A DNA stretch of 20,778 bases from Bacillota bacterium (GCA_023400055.1 JAEXFN010000022.1:1-20778); one strand, 5' to 3'; positions 14,374 to 20,778 are shown, counted from the first letter of the stretch. The notes: a model not told the origin generated them from the sequence alone. Numbers and translations are program-made.

Positions 14374-14377
14374 CAGT

Positions 14378-14383
14378 AAAGGA
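14378..14383 (+). promoter_or_regulatory. Ribosome binding site choosing the carrier-protein start
   Basis: AAAGGA abuts the ATG at 14383, too close to serve it, but is 8 nt before the in-frame ATG at 14392. The second ATG is the better start and gives a product beginning MKLTINGN, as expected for ThiS-like proteins. Confidence 0.7.
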
Positions 14384-14391
14384 TGAGGAAC

Positions 14392-14622
14392 ATGAAACTG
14401 ACGATTAACGGGAACAGCGAAACAGTGCAATTGAAACAGGGAACCATCAGCGAGTTGTTGGCGGTAAAGAAAGTCGAGATGCCGGAGATGGTATCGGTGG
14501 AACTGAACGGAAATATCCTGCGGCGGGCGGATTACGAAACGACAGTATTACAAGAAAACGACCAGGTGGAGTTCTTGTACTTTATGGGCGGCGGCTCCCC
14601 GGTTCGGCACTGTAGCCGGTAA
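14392..14622 (+). CDS. hcyS: ThiS/HcyS-type ubiquitin-like sulfur carrier with C-terminal extension
   Basis: 76 aa beta-grasp protein of the ThiS/MoaD family: MKLTINGNSETVQLKQGTIS at the start, VSVELNGNILRRADYE in the middle, and VEFLYFMGGG near the end. Such carriers work through a C-terminal Gly-Gly that is adenylated and converted to a thiocarboxylate. Here the glycines (residues 66-68) are not terminal: SPVRHCSR follows. The carrier would need proteolytic trimming, as for HcyS of Wolinella (one terminal Ala) and QbsE of Pseudomonas, and a JAMM protease gene lies four genes along. Its immediate neighbour is metY, so sulfur delivery to homocysteine is more likely than to thiamine; no thi genes are present. 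Generic annotation would be ThiS. Confidence 0.85.
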   Translation: MKLTINGNSETVQLKQGTISELLAVKKVEMPEMVSVELNGNILRRADYETTVLQENDQVEFLYFMGGGSPVRHCSR

Positions 14623-14633
14623 GGGGCGACACG

Positions 14634-15881
14634 ATGAGTAAATCATGGGATTTTGAGACCCGCGCGATTCACAGCGGTTTTAATCAGGATAAACAGACCG
14701 GCGCCACCGCCCTGCCGATCTATGAGTCAGCCGCCTTTGCCTATGACAGCGCCGAGGATTTGGAGGCCGCCTTTCAAGGCCGCAAATTCGGCCATATCTA
14801 TTCGCGGATCGCCAATCCGACGGTGACCGCCTTCGAAAACCGGGTAAACGCCTTGGAGAACGGGTTGGGCGCCATCGCCACCGCCTCCGGGATGGCCGCG
14901 ATAGCCACGGCCGTTTATACGCTAGCCCAAGCGGGGGACGAGATCGTCTCCGGCAAGAGCCTGTTTGGCGGGACCTTTCAATTGTTCAACGAGATCTTCG
15001 GGAACTCCGGGATCAAAGTGGTTTATGTCGAATCCACCGACACCGAGGCTTACCGCCGGGCCCTCTCGCCCCGGACCAAGCTGATCTTCCTCGAGACCAT
15101 CGGCAATCCCAAACTGGATATCCCGGATATCGGAGCCATCGCGGCTATAGCCAAGCAGCAGGGCGTGCCGCTGATCGTCGATAGTACCCTAAGTACGCCT
15201 TATCTGTTCGCGGCCAAGCGGTTCGGGGTCGATCTGGTGATCCACTCGACATCGAAATACATCTCCGGGAGCGGCAACACCATCGGCGGGATCCTGGTGG
15301 ATCTCGGCAATTTCGATTGGCGGCAATGCCGGACCAAGGCCGTCGCCGTGCTGACGAAACAGGCCGGCGACTATGCTTTTTTGGCCCGGGCCCGACGGCA
15401 GATCTTGCAGAACACCGGCAGTTGCCTGTCGCCGTTCAATGCCTACCTGCAAAATCTGGGCCTGGAAACCCTGGCACTGCGGATGGCCAAACACTGTACC
15501 AACGCGGCGGGCCTGGTGGAGTATTTTCAAGCCCAGCCGCAGGTGGCAGCCGTTAATTATCCGGGCTTGCCCGGACATCCCGATCACGCCGTGGCGGCGG
15601 CCCAGTTTCAGGGCGGCTATGGCGGTCTGATCACCTTGCGGCTGGGCACCCGGGAGCGTTGCTTTCGGGTGATCAATCGCTTGCAGATGGTGAAATGCCT
15701 CGCTAACGTGGGCGACGCCAAGACGCTAATCATCCATCCGGCCTCCACGATTTACTACACCTGTTCCGAGGCCGAACAGGCGGCGGCGGGGGTCTATCCG
15801 GATTTGCTCCGGATATCGGTGGGCATTGAGAACATTCGCGATATTATTGCAGATTTCGATCAAGCATTGTCAAAGGAGTAG
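14634..15881 (+). CDS. metY: O-acetylhomoserine sulfhydrylase (MetY), Cys/Met-metabolism PLP enzyme
   Basis: 415 aa, fold-type I PLP enzyme. Visible: YSRIANPT (56-63; Tyr and Arg contact the PLP phosphate of the neighbouring subunit), ASGMAAIATA (84-93), D183 for the pyridine nitrogen (VDSTLSTPY), and Schiff-base Lys K208 in HSTSKYISG. The early FETRAIHSGFNQD and the 415-residue length favour O-acetylhomoserine sulfhydrylase over the shorter cystathionine synthases and lyases. It replaces acetate of O-acetylhomoserine with sulfur to give homocysteine. In the Wolinella pathway MetY takes sulfur from the HcyS thiocarboxylate instead of free sulfide; the gene order here argues for the same. VDSTLSTPY departs from the common VDNTFATPY. 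AAGGGG overlaps the carrier stop, 8 nt before ATG. Confidence 0.92.
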   Translation: MSKSWDFETRAIHSGFNQDKQTGATALPIYESAAFAYDSAEDLEAAFQGRKFGHIYSRIANPTVTAFENRVNALENGLGAIATASGMAAIATAVYTLAQAGDEIVSGKSLFGGTFQLFNEIFGNSGIKVVYVESTDTEAYRRALSPRTKLIFLETIGNPKLDIPDIGAIAAIAKQQGVPLIVDSTLSTPYLFAAKRFGVDLVIHSTSKYISGSGNTIGGILVDLGNFDWRQCRTKAVAVLTKQAGDYAFLARARRQILQNTGSCLSPFNAYLQNLGLETLALRMAKHCTNAAGLVEYFQAQPQVAAVNYPGLPGHPDHAVAAAQFQGGYGGLITLRLGTRERCFRVINRLQMVKCLANVGDAKTLIIHPASTIYYTCSEAEQAAAGVYPDLLRISVGIENIRDIIADFDQALSKE

Positions 15882-15884
15882 CTC

Positions 15885-16700
15885 ATGAACTTCACAGAGA
15901 GTCAGATTGAACGCTATAGTCGGCACATCATCCTGAAAGATGTGGGCGGGGCCGGTCAGGAAAAGATCTTGCAGTCCAAGGTGTTGATCATCGGCGCGGG
16001 CGGATTGGGCTCGCCGGCCGCCCTCTATCTGGCGGCGGCGGGAGTCGGTACCATCGGTTTGGTGGACGGCGACACGGTCGATCTGTCCAACCTGCAGCGG
16101 CAGATCATTCATTTCAGCGCCGACTTGAACCGGCCCAAGGTGGAGTCGGCCCGCCATAAGCTTGAGGCCATCAATCCCGATGTCCAAGTCAAGACCTATC
16201 AGACCCGGGTCTTCGCGGATAACATCGGCGCAATCATTGCCGAGTATGATTTCATTATCGACGGGACCGACAATTTCCCGGCCAAGTTTTTAATCAACGA
16301 CGCCTGCGTGTTTTATCAGAAACCCTTCTCGCACGGCGGCATCCTGCGTTTTAACGGCCAGACCATGACCTACGTGCCGGGCCACACTTGTTACCGGTGC
16401 GTCTTCGATGCGCCGCCGCCCAAAGGAGCGGTTCCCACTTGCAGTGAGGCCGGGATTCTGGGCGCGGTCGCCGGAATGCTGGGCACGATCCAAGCCGCTG
16501 AGGCTTTGCGCTATATTATCGGCAAAGGGAAACTGCTCACCGACCGGATGCTGATGTTCAACGCGCTGGACATGGAGTTCCGCACCGTGAATTTTCACCG
16601 CAATCCAGATTGTCCCATTTGCGGCCAGCATCCGACCATCACCGAACTGGTGGACTACGAGCAGCCGGTCTGCGATTTGAGGCGAAATGATCATGCTTAA
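15885..16700 (+). CDS. hcyF: MoeB/ThiF/HesA-type carrier-activating adenylyltransferase (HcyF-like)
   Basis: 271 aa E1-like enzyme that adenylates the C-terminal Gly of a ubiquitin-like carrier with ATP. Features: SRHIILKDVGGAGQEKI at 12-28 as in MoeB, nucleotide-binding GAGGLGSP (37-44), VDGDTVDLSNLQRQIIH (60-76), DGTDNF (126-131), catalytic-type Cys186 (PTCSEAGILG), and the structural zinc pairs C169/C172 (CYRC) and C243/C246 (CPIC). No C-terminal rhodanese domain is present, so sulfur is probably supplied as sulfide by the reductase nearby. It starts 3 nt after metY, with AAAGGAG overlapping that stop, and overlaps the JAMM gene. Homologues include MoeB and ThiF; the neighbourhood favours activation of the carrier at 14392. 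Confidence 0.9.
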   Translation: MNFTESQIERYSRHIILKDVGGAGQEKILQSKVLIIGAGGLGSPAALYLAAAGVGTIGLVDGDTVDLSNLQRQIIHFSADLNRPKVESARHKLEAINPDVQVKTYQTRVFADNIGAIIAEYDFIIDGTDNFPAKFLINDACVFYQKPFSHGGILRFNGQTMTYVPGHTCYRCVFDAPPPKGAVPTCSEAGILGAVAGMLGTIQAAEALRYIIGKGKLLTDRMLMFNALDMEFRTVNFHRNPDCPICGQHPTITELVDYEQPVCDLRRNDHA

Positions 16701-17103
16701 AATTCCCATGGCCATCAAAGAACAAATGCTTCGTCAGGCAGAGCGGGAGCTTCCCAATGAAGCCTGCGGTTATCTGGCGGGAAGAGACGGCGCCGTGGCG
16801 GAGTTCATTCCCATGACCAACGCCGATCATAATCCGGAACATTTTTCGTTCATTCCCGAGGAACAGTTCCGGGCGGTCAAGGCGAGCCGTTCACGGGGAT
16901 TGCAGCTGATCGCCGTATACCATAGTCATCCGTCTTCGCCGGCCCGTTTGTCGGATGAAGATCTGCGGCTGCTGAACGATCCGGATTTGGTTTACCTGAT
17001 CGTCTCCTTCATGGCCACCGAGCCGGTACTGAAGGCGTTTCGGGTCCGATCGCGGCAAGTTTCGGAGATCCCTATCGAATTCACGGAGGAGGAACTAGGA
17101 TGA
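16687..17103 (+). CDS. hcyD: JAMM/Mov34 (M67) metalloprotease, Mec/HcyD type
   Basis: 138 aa single-domain JAB1/MPN/Mov34 protease with every zinc-site residue present: E25 (PNEACGYL), H79 and H81 (YHSHPSSP), S89 and D92 (ARLSDEDL), the HxHPx-S-x2-D pattern. Bacterial relatives trim or release beta-grasp sulfur carriers: Mec+ frees cysteine from CysO, QbsD trims QbsE, and HcyD both trims HcyS and releases homocysteine. With a tailed carrier in the same operon, both HcyD-like steps are plausible here. It starts at ATG 16687 or 16693, inside the preceding gene; spacing from GAGG does not decide between them. The stop overlaps the next start as ATGA (17100-17103). Confidence 0.9.
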   Translation: MIMLKIPMAIKEQMLRQAERELPNEACGYLAGRDGAVAEFIPMTNADHNPEHFSFIPEEQFRAVKASRSRGLQLIAVYHSHPSSPARLSDEDLRLLNDPDLVYLIVSFMATEPVLKAFRVRSRQVSEIPIEFTEEELG

Positions 17104-17963
17104 GTACGCCCGATTTTGATCTGGCCGCCCTGAAAAAGGTAGGCATGATTCAACAGAAGCAAAAAGAGTATTTCGCTATGCGTCTGCACGTTGTCGGCGG
17201 CGATCTTGACGCCGAGCAGTTGCAAAAGGTGGCCGAAGTAGCCGCCACCTATGGCCAGTCGCAGATCCATCTCTCGACCCGGCAGGGGATCGAGATCCAT
17301 TTCGTGCATTATTCCAAGCTGGAAGCGGCCCGCCTGGAGCTGGAAAAGGTGGGAATCGCCATGGGCGCCTGCGGCCCGCGGATCCGGGTCGTGACGGCCT
17401 GCCCCGGCAGTTCCACTTGCCGCTGGGGAACGATCGACACCAAAAGCGTGGCCCGGGAGCTGGATCAGAAATATTTCCGGCAGGATACTCCGCACAAGTT
17501 CAAGATGGCGGTCACCGGTTGTCCGCACAATTGCGCCAAGGCCACCGAGAACGATCTGGGCATCATGGGCGGCATTCTGCCGGCCTGGCGTCGCGAACCC
17601 TGCACCGGCTGCAACCTTTGCGTCAACAGCTGTCCGACCGGGGCGATCTATCTGGAGAACGGCGAGTACCGGCTGGATGAATCGAAATGCATCTATTGCA
17701 GCATCTGTACTGCCAATTGCCCGACGGATGCCTGGTTCGCCGCCAAACAAGGTTATATCCTGTGGATCGGCGGCACCATGGGCAAGACGCCCCGCTTGGC
17801 CACGAAGTTGCGCGCCTTAATCGAGGATAAAGAAGAGCTTTACCGGCTGGTCCATAAGGTGGTCGAATACTACCGGCAGCACGGCCGGAAACGGGAGCGT
17901 TTCGGGCATATGATCGACCGGATCGGCGAAGCCAAGGTGAAGGAGGACCTTTTGAATGAGTGA
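17100..17963 (+). CDS. Small siroheme sulfite reductase with two [4Fe-4S] ferredoxin motifs
   Basis: 287 aa. An N-terminal ferredoxin-like half-domain (about 20-90, with HLSTRQGIEIHFV) precedes the siroheme/[4Fe-4S] core with C101-x5-C107 (CPGSSTC) and C141-x3-C145 (CPHNC). A dicluster ferredoxin follows: C168/171/174/178 and C197/200/203/207. It contains one copy of the half-repeat, unlike the tandem-repeat CysI, and resembles small anaerobic reductases such as AsrC. It would reduce sulfite to sulfide with six electrons from ferredoxin, feeding the carrier-activation step like Sir in Wolinella. Nitrite reduction is a family alternative, but the sulfate genes around it argue for sulfite. Start overlaps the protease stop (ATGA). 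Confidence 0.88.
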   Translation: MSTPDFDLAALKKVGMIQQKQKEYFAMRLHVVGGDLDAEQLQKVAEVAATYGQSQIHLSTRQGIEIHFVHYSKLEAARLELEKVGIAMGACGPRIRVVTACPGSSTCRWGTIDTKSVARELDQKYFRQDTPHKFKMAVTGCPHNCAKATENDLGIMGGILPAWRREPCTGCNLCVNSCPTGAIYLENGEYRLDESKCIYCSICTANCPTDAWFAAKQGYILWIGGTMGKTPRLATKLRALIEDKEELYRLVHKVVEYYRQHGRKRERFGHMIDRIGEAKVKEDLLNE

Positions 17964-18189
17964 AATCAAAAAAAGCATCGATCTTCACGGCGTGGTCTGT
18001 CCGTTGAATTTTGTCAAGACCAAATTGGCCCTGGAAGAACTGGCCGGCGGCGAACTCCTGGAAGTCGTCCTGGATGAGGGCGACGCCATGCTGAATGTGC
18101 CGCGCAGCCTCAAAGAGGAAGGGCATAAGATCGTCAAGGTCACGCCGGAAGGCGAGGTTTACCGGATTATCGTCGAAAAAGGAGTTTGA
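17956..18189 (+). CDS. tusA: TusA-family sulfur-transfer protein (CPxN variant)
   Basis: 77 aa. The persulfide-carrying cysteine is C15 in LHGVVCPLNFVKTKLALEEL. Classical TusA/SirA has CPxP; here the last Pro is Asn18 (CPLN), a variant I associate with TusA-like proteins in anaerobe sulfur-assimilation loci. The remaining fold matches: LEVVLDEGDAMLNVPRSLK and EGHKIVKV. AAGGAGG precedes the ATG, and the gene overlaps the reductase stop by 8 nt. It probably passes sulfane sulfur or assists the sulfite/sulfide step; the partner is not visible. There is no tusBCDE or dsr context, so the tRNA-thiolation role is not specially supported. Confidence 0.85.
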   Translation: MSEIKKSIDLHGVVCPLNFVKTKLALEELAGGELLEVVLDEGDAMLNVPRSLKEEGHKIVKVTPEGEVYRIIVEKGV

Positions 18190-18255
18190 GCCGTCCACGA
18201 AGAGCGTCGCGGTATGAAGCGATGCTTCGGCTGACTCCGAAGGGAGAGGCTGATT

Positions 18256-18993
18256 ATGCAGGAGGAGTTGGCGGAGTTGCAGGTCCGCTACAAAGATTAT
18301 TTTGCGCCCGAGTTGTTGCGGGAGATGGTGGCGCGTTACGGAAAGCGGATTGCCTTGGCATCCAGCCTGGGAGCCGAGGATCAGGTCTTAACCGATATGT
18401 TGCTGACGATCGACCCGGCGGCCCGCATTTTCGTGCTGGACACGGGGCGGTTGCCCCAGGAGACCTACGCCACGATCCAGGCGACCATGCGTCATTATCA
18501 TTTTCATTATGAGATCTATGCCCCGGAGAATGGGGCCTTGGAAGCGCTCGTCCGGGAACACGGTCCCGACCTGTTCTATGAAAGCATCGAACTCCGCAAA
18601 CGATGCTGCGGGGTGCGAAAGCTCGCGCCGTTGCAGCGGGTGCTGGGGACATTGGATGCCTGGATCACCGGGCTCCGCCGCGAACAAGCGGTGACCCGGA
18701 CGGCCACGGAGCACATCGAGTGGGATGAGACTCATAACCTATTGAAGCTAAATCCCTTGGCCGATTGGACTACCGAGCAAGTCTGGCAGTATCTCCGGGA
18801 ACACCAGGTGCCTTATAACCCGTTGCACGATCGCGGTTACCCCAGCATCGGCTGCGCGCCGTGCACCCGGGCCGTCGCCCCCGGCGAGGATCTGCGGGCC
18901 GGCCGCTGGTGGTGGGAAGCGCCCGAGCATAAGGAGTGCGGGCTGCATTACCGGAACGGTAAATTGGAACGGGTGAAGGAGCCAGGAGCATGA
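18256..18993 (+). CDS. cysH: Adenylyl-sulfate (APS) reductase, CysH family, Fe-S type
   Basis: 245 aa PAPS/APS reductase fold. ASSLGAEDQVLTDML (35-49) is the nucleotide PP-loop-like region and FVLDTGRLPQETY (59-71) a family block. The paired cysteines C117/C118 (KRCCGVRK) and C200/C203 (GCAPC) bind the [4Fe-4S] cluster characteristic of APS-specific enzymes, and C228 in the terminal ECGLH carries the thiosulfonate intermediate. It reduces APS to sulfite and AMP, using thioredoxin-type reductant. The four-cysteine motif means no APS kinase is needed, and none is seen. AGGGAGAGG precedes ATG 18256 after a 66-nt gap. The stop overlaps the cysD start (ATGA 18990-18993). Confidence 0.93.
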   Translation: MQEELAELQVRYKDYFAPELLREMVARYGKRIALASSLGAEDQVLTDMLLTIDPAARIFVLDTGRLPQETYATIQATMRHYHFHYEIYAPENGALEALVREHGPDLFYESIELRKRCCGVRKLAPLQRVLGTLDAWITGLRREQAVTRTATEHIEWDETHNLLKLNPLADWTTEQVWQYLREHQVPYNPLHDRGYPSIGCAPCTRAVAPGEDLRAGRWWWEAPEHKECGLHYRNGKLERVKEPGA

Positions 18994-19871
18994 ATCAACT
19001 CGAAAAGCTGGAAAACCAGAGCGTCTATATTTTGCGGGAAGCTTACCGTGAATTCAAGAGCTTGTGCATGTTGTGGTCGATCGGCAAAGACAGCACGGTA
19101 TTATTGTGGCTGGCGCGCAAGGCTTTTTTCGGCCATGTGCCGTTCCCGCTGGTTCATATCGATACCTCTTTTAAGATCCCGGCGATGATCGCCTACCGCG
19201 ACCGGCTGGCCGCCGAGTGGGGCTTGCAGATGATCGTCGGCAAAAACGAGGCGGCCATCGCCGCCCATGAGACCTATCCCGACGGCAAGACCGACCGGAT
19301 CGCCTGCTGCAAAAATTTGAAGAGCGAGGCGCTCAAACGGACCCTCTCCGGAGAATGGCCGCGCTACCGCTTTGATCACGGGAGCGGGCAGTATCAGATC
19401 GACACCAACCGGGAGCCCTATACGGGCGTGATCGTCGGGGTGCGCGCCGATGAGGAAGGCAGCCGCTCCAAGGAGCGCTATTTCTCGCCGCGCGACCGCC
19501 AGAACGAGTGGGACGTCGGCGACCAGCCGCCGGAGTTGTGGAACCAGTTCAAAACCGATTTCGCGCCCGGCACCCATCTGCGGATCCACCCCTTGCTGGA
19601 CTGGACCGAGCTGAATATCTGGGAGTATATCGAACAGGAACGGATTCCCGTCACCTCGCTCTACTTCGACCAGGGGACCGGCAAACGCTACCGTTCGCTG
19701 GGGTGTTATCCGTGCACCAAGCCGGTGGATTCGGAGGCCCGCAACGTGGCCGAGATCATCGCCGAGCTGCGCAGCGGCAAATTCGCCAACATCGCCGAGC
19801 GTTCCGGACGCGAGCAGGATAAGGAAGACGGCGGCAGCCTGGAAACTTTACGACGGGATGGTTATATGTGA
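18990..19871 (+). CDS. cysD: Sulfate adenylyltransferase subunit 2 (CysD)
   Basis: 293 aa. ATP-sulfurylase small subunit of the adenine-nucleotide alpha-hydrolase/PP-loop type: SIGKDSTVLLWLARKAF (30-46) binds ATP, followed by VHIDTSFKIPAMIAYRD, GVRADEEGSRSKERYFSPRD and LDWTELNIWEYIE, all usual for CysD. It makes APS from sulfate and ATP with the GTPase subunit CysN. Length agrees with E. coli CysD (302 aa). A GAAGGAGCCAGGAGC stretch precedes the ATG, and the gene overlaps cysH by 4 nt and cysN by 1 nt, so translation is tightly coupled. Confidence 0.96.
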   Translation: MNQLEKLENQSVYILREAYREFKSLCMLWSIGKDSTVLLWLARKAFFGHVPFPLVHIDTSFKIPAMIAYRDRLAAEWGLQMIVGKNEAAIAAHETYPDGKTDRIACCKNLKSEALKRTLSGEWPRYRFDHGSGQYQIDTNREPYTGVIVGVRADEEGSRSKERYFSPRDRQNEWDVGDQPPELWNQFKTDFAPGTHLRIHPLLDWTELNIWEYIEQERIPVTSLYFDQGTGKRYRSLGCYPCTKPVDSEARNVAEIIAELRSGKFANIAERSGREQDKEDGGSLETLRRDGYM

Positions 19872-20778
19872 TGGACTATCAACAAGAGCAGATGAATATC
19901 GTGATCGTCGGCCACGTCGATCACGGCAAAAGCACGGTCATCGGCCGGATGCTGGCGGACACGGGCTCGCTGCCCCAAGGCAAGCTGGAACAGGTGCAAC
20001 GCAATTGCGAGCGGAACGCCAAACCGTTCGAATACGCTTTTCTCCTCGATGCCCTCAAGGATGAGCAGGCCCAGGGGATTACCATCGATACCGCCCGCTG
20101 TTTCTTTAAAACCGCCAAACGGCATTACATCATCATCGACGCGCCGGGGCACATCGAGTTTCTGAAGAACATGATCAGCGGCGCCGCCCGGGCGGAGGCC
20201 GCGCTGCTGGTGATCGACGCCAAGGAAGGCATCCGCGAGAATTCGCGCCGCCACGGCTTCATGCTGTCGATGCTGGGCGTCCGGCAGATCGTGGTGCTGG
20301 TGAACAAGATGGACCTGGTCGATTACAGCCAGGCCGTCTACGATCAAGTGGTGGCCGAGTTCGGCGCTTTCCTGGAACAGATCGGCGTCCAGCCGCAAGC
20401 CTTCGTGCCCATCGTCGCCCGCGACGGCGACAACCTGGCGTCGCGTTCGGCCAATCTCCCCTGGTATCAGGGGCCCAGCGTTTTGGAGCTGATGGACGGC
20501 TTTCAAAAAGAGAAAGACAAGGCGGAACAGCCATTCCGTTTCCCGGTGCAGGACATCTATAAATTTACCGCCGGCGGCGACGACCGGCGCATCTTTGCCG
20601 GGACGGTCGAGACCGGGACGATCCGGACCGGGGATGAGGTCATCTTCCTGCCGTCCGGCAAGCGTTCGACGATCCAGAGCATCGAAGGCTTCAACCAGCC
20701 GGTCCGGGACGAGGTCGGCCCCGGCCAGGCCACCGGGTTTACCCTGACCGCCCAGATCTATGTCAAGCCGGGCGAGAT
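19871..20778 (+). CDS. cysN: Sulfate adenylyltransferase subunit 1, GTPase (CysN), partial
   Basis: The frame opens at ATG 19871 (TGATG overlap with the cysD stop) and continues without stop to the window edge: 302 codons, C-terminus missing. Translation-factor GTPase: G1 GHVDHGKS (14-21), G2 region GITIDTA (69-75), G3 DAPGH (90-94), G4 NKMD (145-148). Domain 2 begins at about residue 220 (FPVQDIYKF). CysN hydrolyses GTP to drive sulfate activation by CysD. The sequence after G3, HIEFLKNMISGAARAEAALL, is closer to EF-Tu-like wording than E. coli CysN's EQYTRNM. Full CysN proteins exceed 450 residues, so at least a third lies outside. A fused CysC kinase domain cannot be ruled in or out. Confidence 0.94.
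   Translation, partial: MDYQQEQMNIVIVGHVDHGKSTVIGRMLADTGSLPQGKLEQVQRNCERNAKPFEYAFLLDALKDEQAQGITIDTARCFFKTAKRHYIIIDAPGHIEFLKNMISGAARAEAALLVIDAKEGIRENSRRHGFMLSMLGVRQIVVLVNKMDLVDYSQAVYDQVVAEFGAFLEQIGVQPQAFVPIVARDGDNLASRSANLPWYQGPSVLELMDGFQKEKDKAEQPFRFPVQDIYKFTAGGDDRRIFAGTVETGTIRTGDEVIFLPSGKRSTIQSIEGFNQPVRDEVGPGQATGFTLTAQIYVKPGE

Noticed and set aside
14392..14622. Thiamine-biosynthesis role for the ThiS-like carrier
   Set aside because: No thiG, thiH, thiF-thiE or other thiamine gene is nearby, while metY, a JAMM protease and sulfate genes are; a secondary thiamine role cannot be excluded.
16992..17750. 252-codon reverse frame opposite the sulfite reductase
   Set aside because: Antisense shadow; the forward frame has all iron-sulfur cysteine motifs.

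Overview
The window reads as a bacterial chromosome segment with two co-directional (+) gene blocks and no rRNA, tRNA, CRISPR array, transposase or phage gene that I can see. Shine-Dalgarno sites (AAGGAG, AGGAGG) and family-level sequence features suggest an anaerobic Bacillota-like organism. Both solute-binding proteins have signal-peptidase-I-type signal peptides without a lipobox cysteine, which hints at a periplasm and so a diderm lineage; this taxonomic placement is inference.

Region 1 (1-745) is AT-rich and mostly non-coding. It holds a 21-bp tandem array (10-114), a plausible sigma-A-type promoter (557-585), a possible 38-codon ORF (633-749) whose stop overlaps the next start codon, and a perfect 17-bp palindrome (696-712) that could be an operator.

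Region 2 (746-9522) is an amino-sugar catabolic operon. In order it encodes a ROK-family regulator without the usual zinc motif, a NagA-type GlcNAc-6-phosphate deacetylase, a LarA-like nickel-pincer racemase/epimerase homologue, a SIS-domain phosphosugar protein (UPF0309 type), a sugar ABC transporter (binding protein and two permeases, no ATPase), and a divergent NagB-type glucosamine-6-phosphate deaminase. The likely flow is import of an amino sugar or its oligomer, deacetylation, then deamination to fructose-6-phosphate. The LarA-like and SIS proteins point to an extra, uncharacterised step. An intrinsic terminator lies at 9668-9704.

Region 3 (9523-10404) is non-coding: the terminator, an 11-copy 21-bp tandem array (9735-9965), and a long leader with dyads before the sulfate operon.

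Region 4 (10405-20778, running off the right edge) is a sulfate-to-homocysteine locus. A sulfate ABC importer (Sbp-CysT-CysW-CysA) is followed by a ubiquitin-like sulfur carrier with residues beyond its GG, an O-acetylhomoserine sulfhydrylase (MetY), a MoeB/ThiF-like activating enzyme, a JAMM metalloprotease, a small siroheme/Fe-S sulfite reductase, a TusA-family protein, a four-cysteine APS reductase, and CysD and CysN. The set matches the protein-thiocarboxylate methionine pathway known from Wolinella succinogenes (HcyS/HcyD/HcyF/MetY/Sir). Sulfate would be imported, activated to APS, and reduced to sulfite and sulfide. The sulfide would be placed on the protease-trimmed carrier as a thiocarboxylate, and MetY would transfer it to O-acetylhomoserine. 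This is the most interesting system here; its unusual points are the eight-residue carrier tail, the extra TusA and the adjoining importer.
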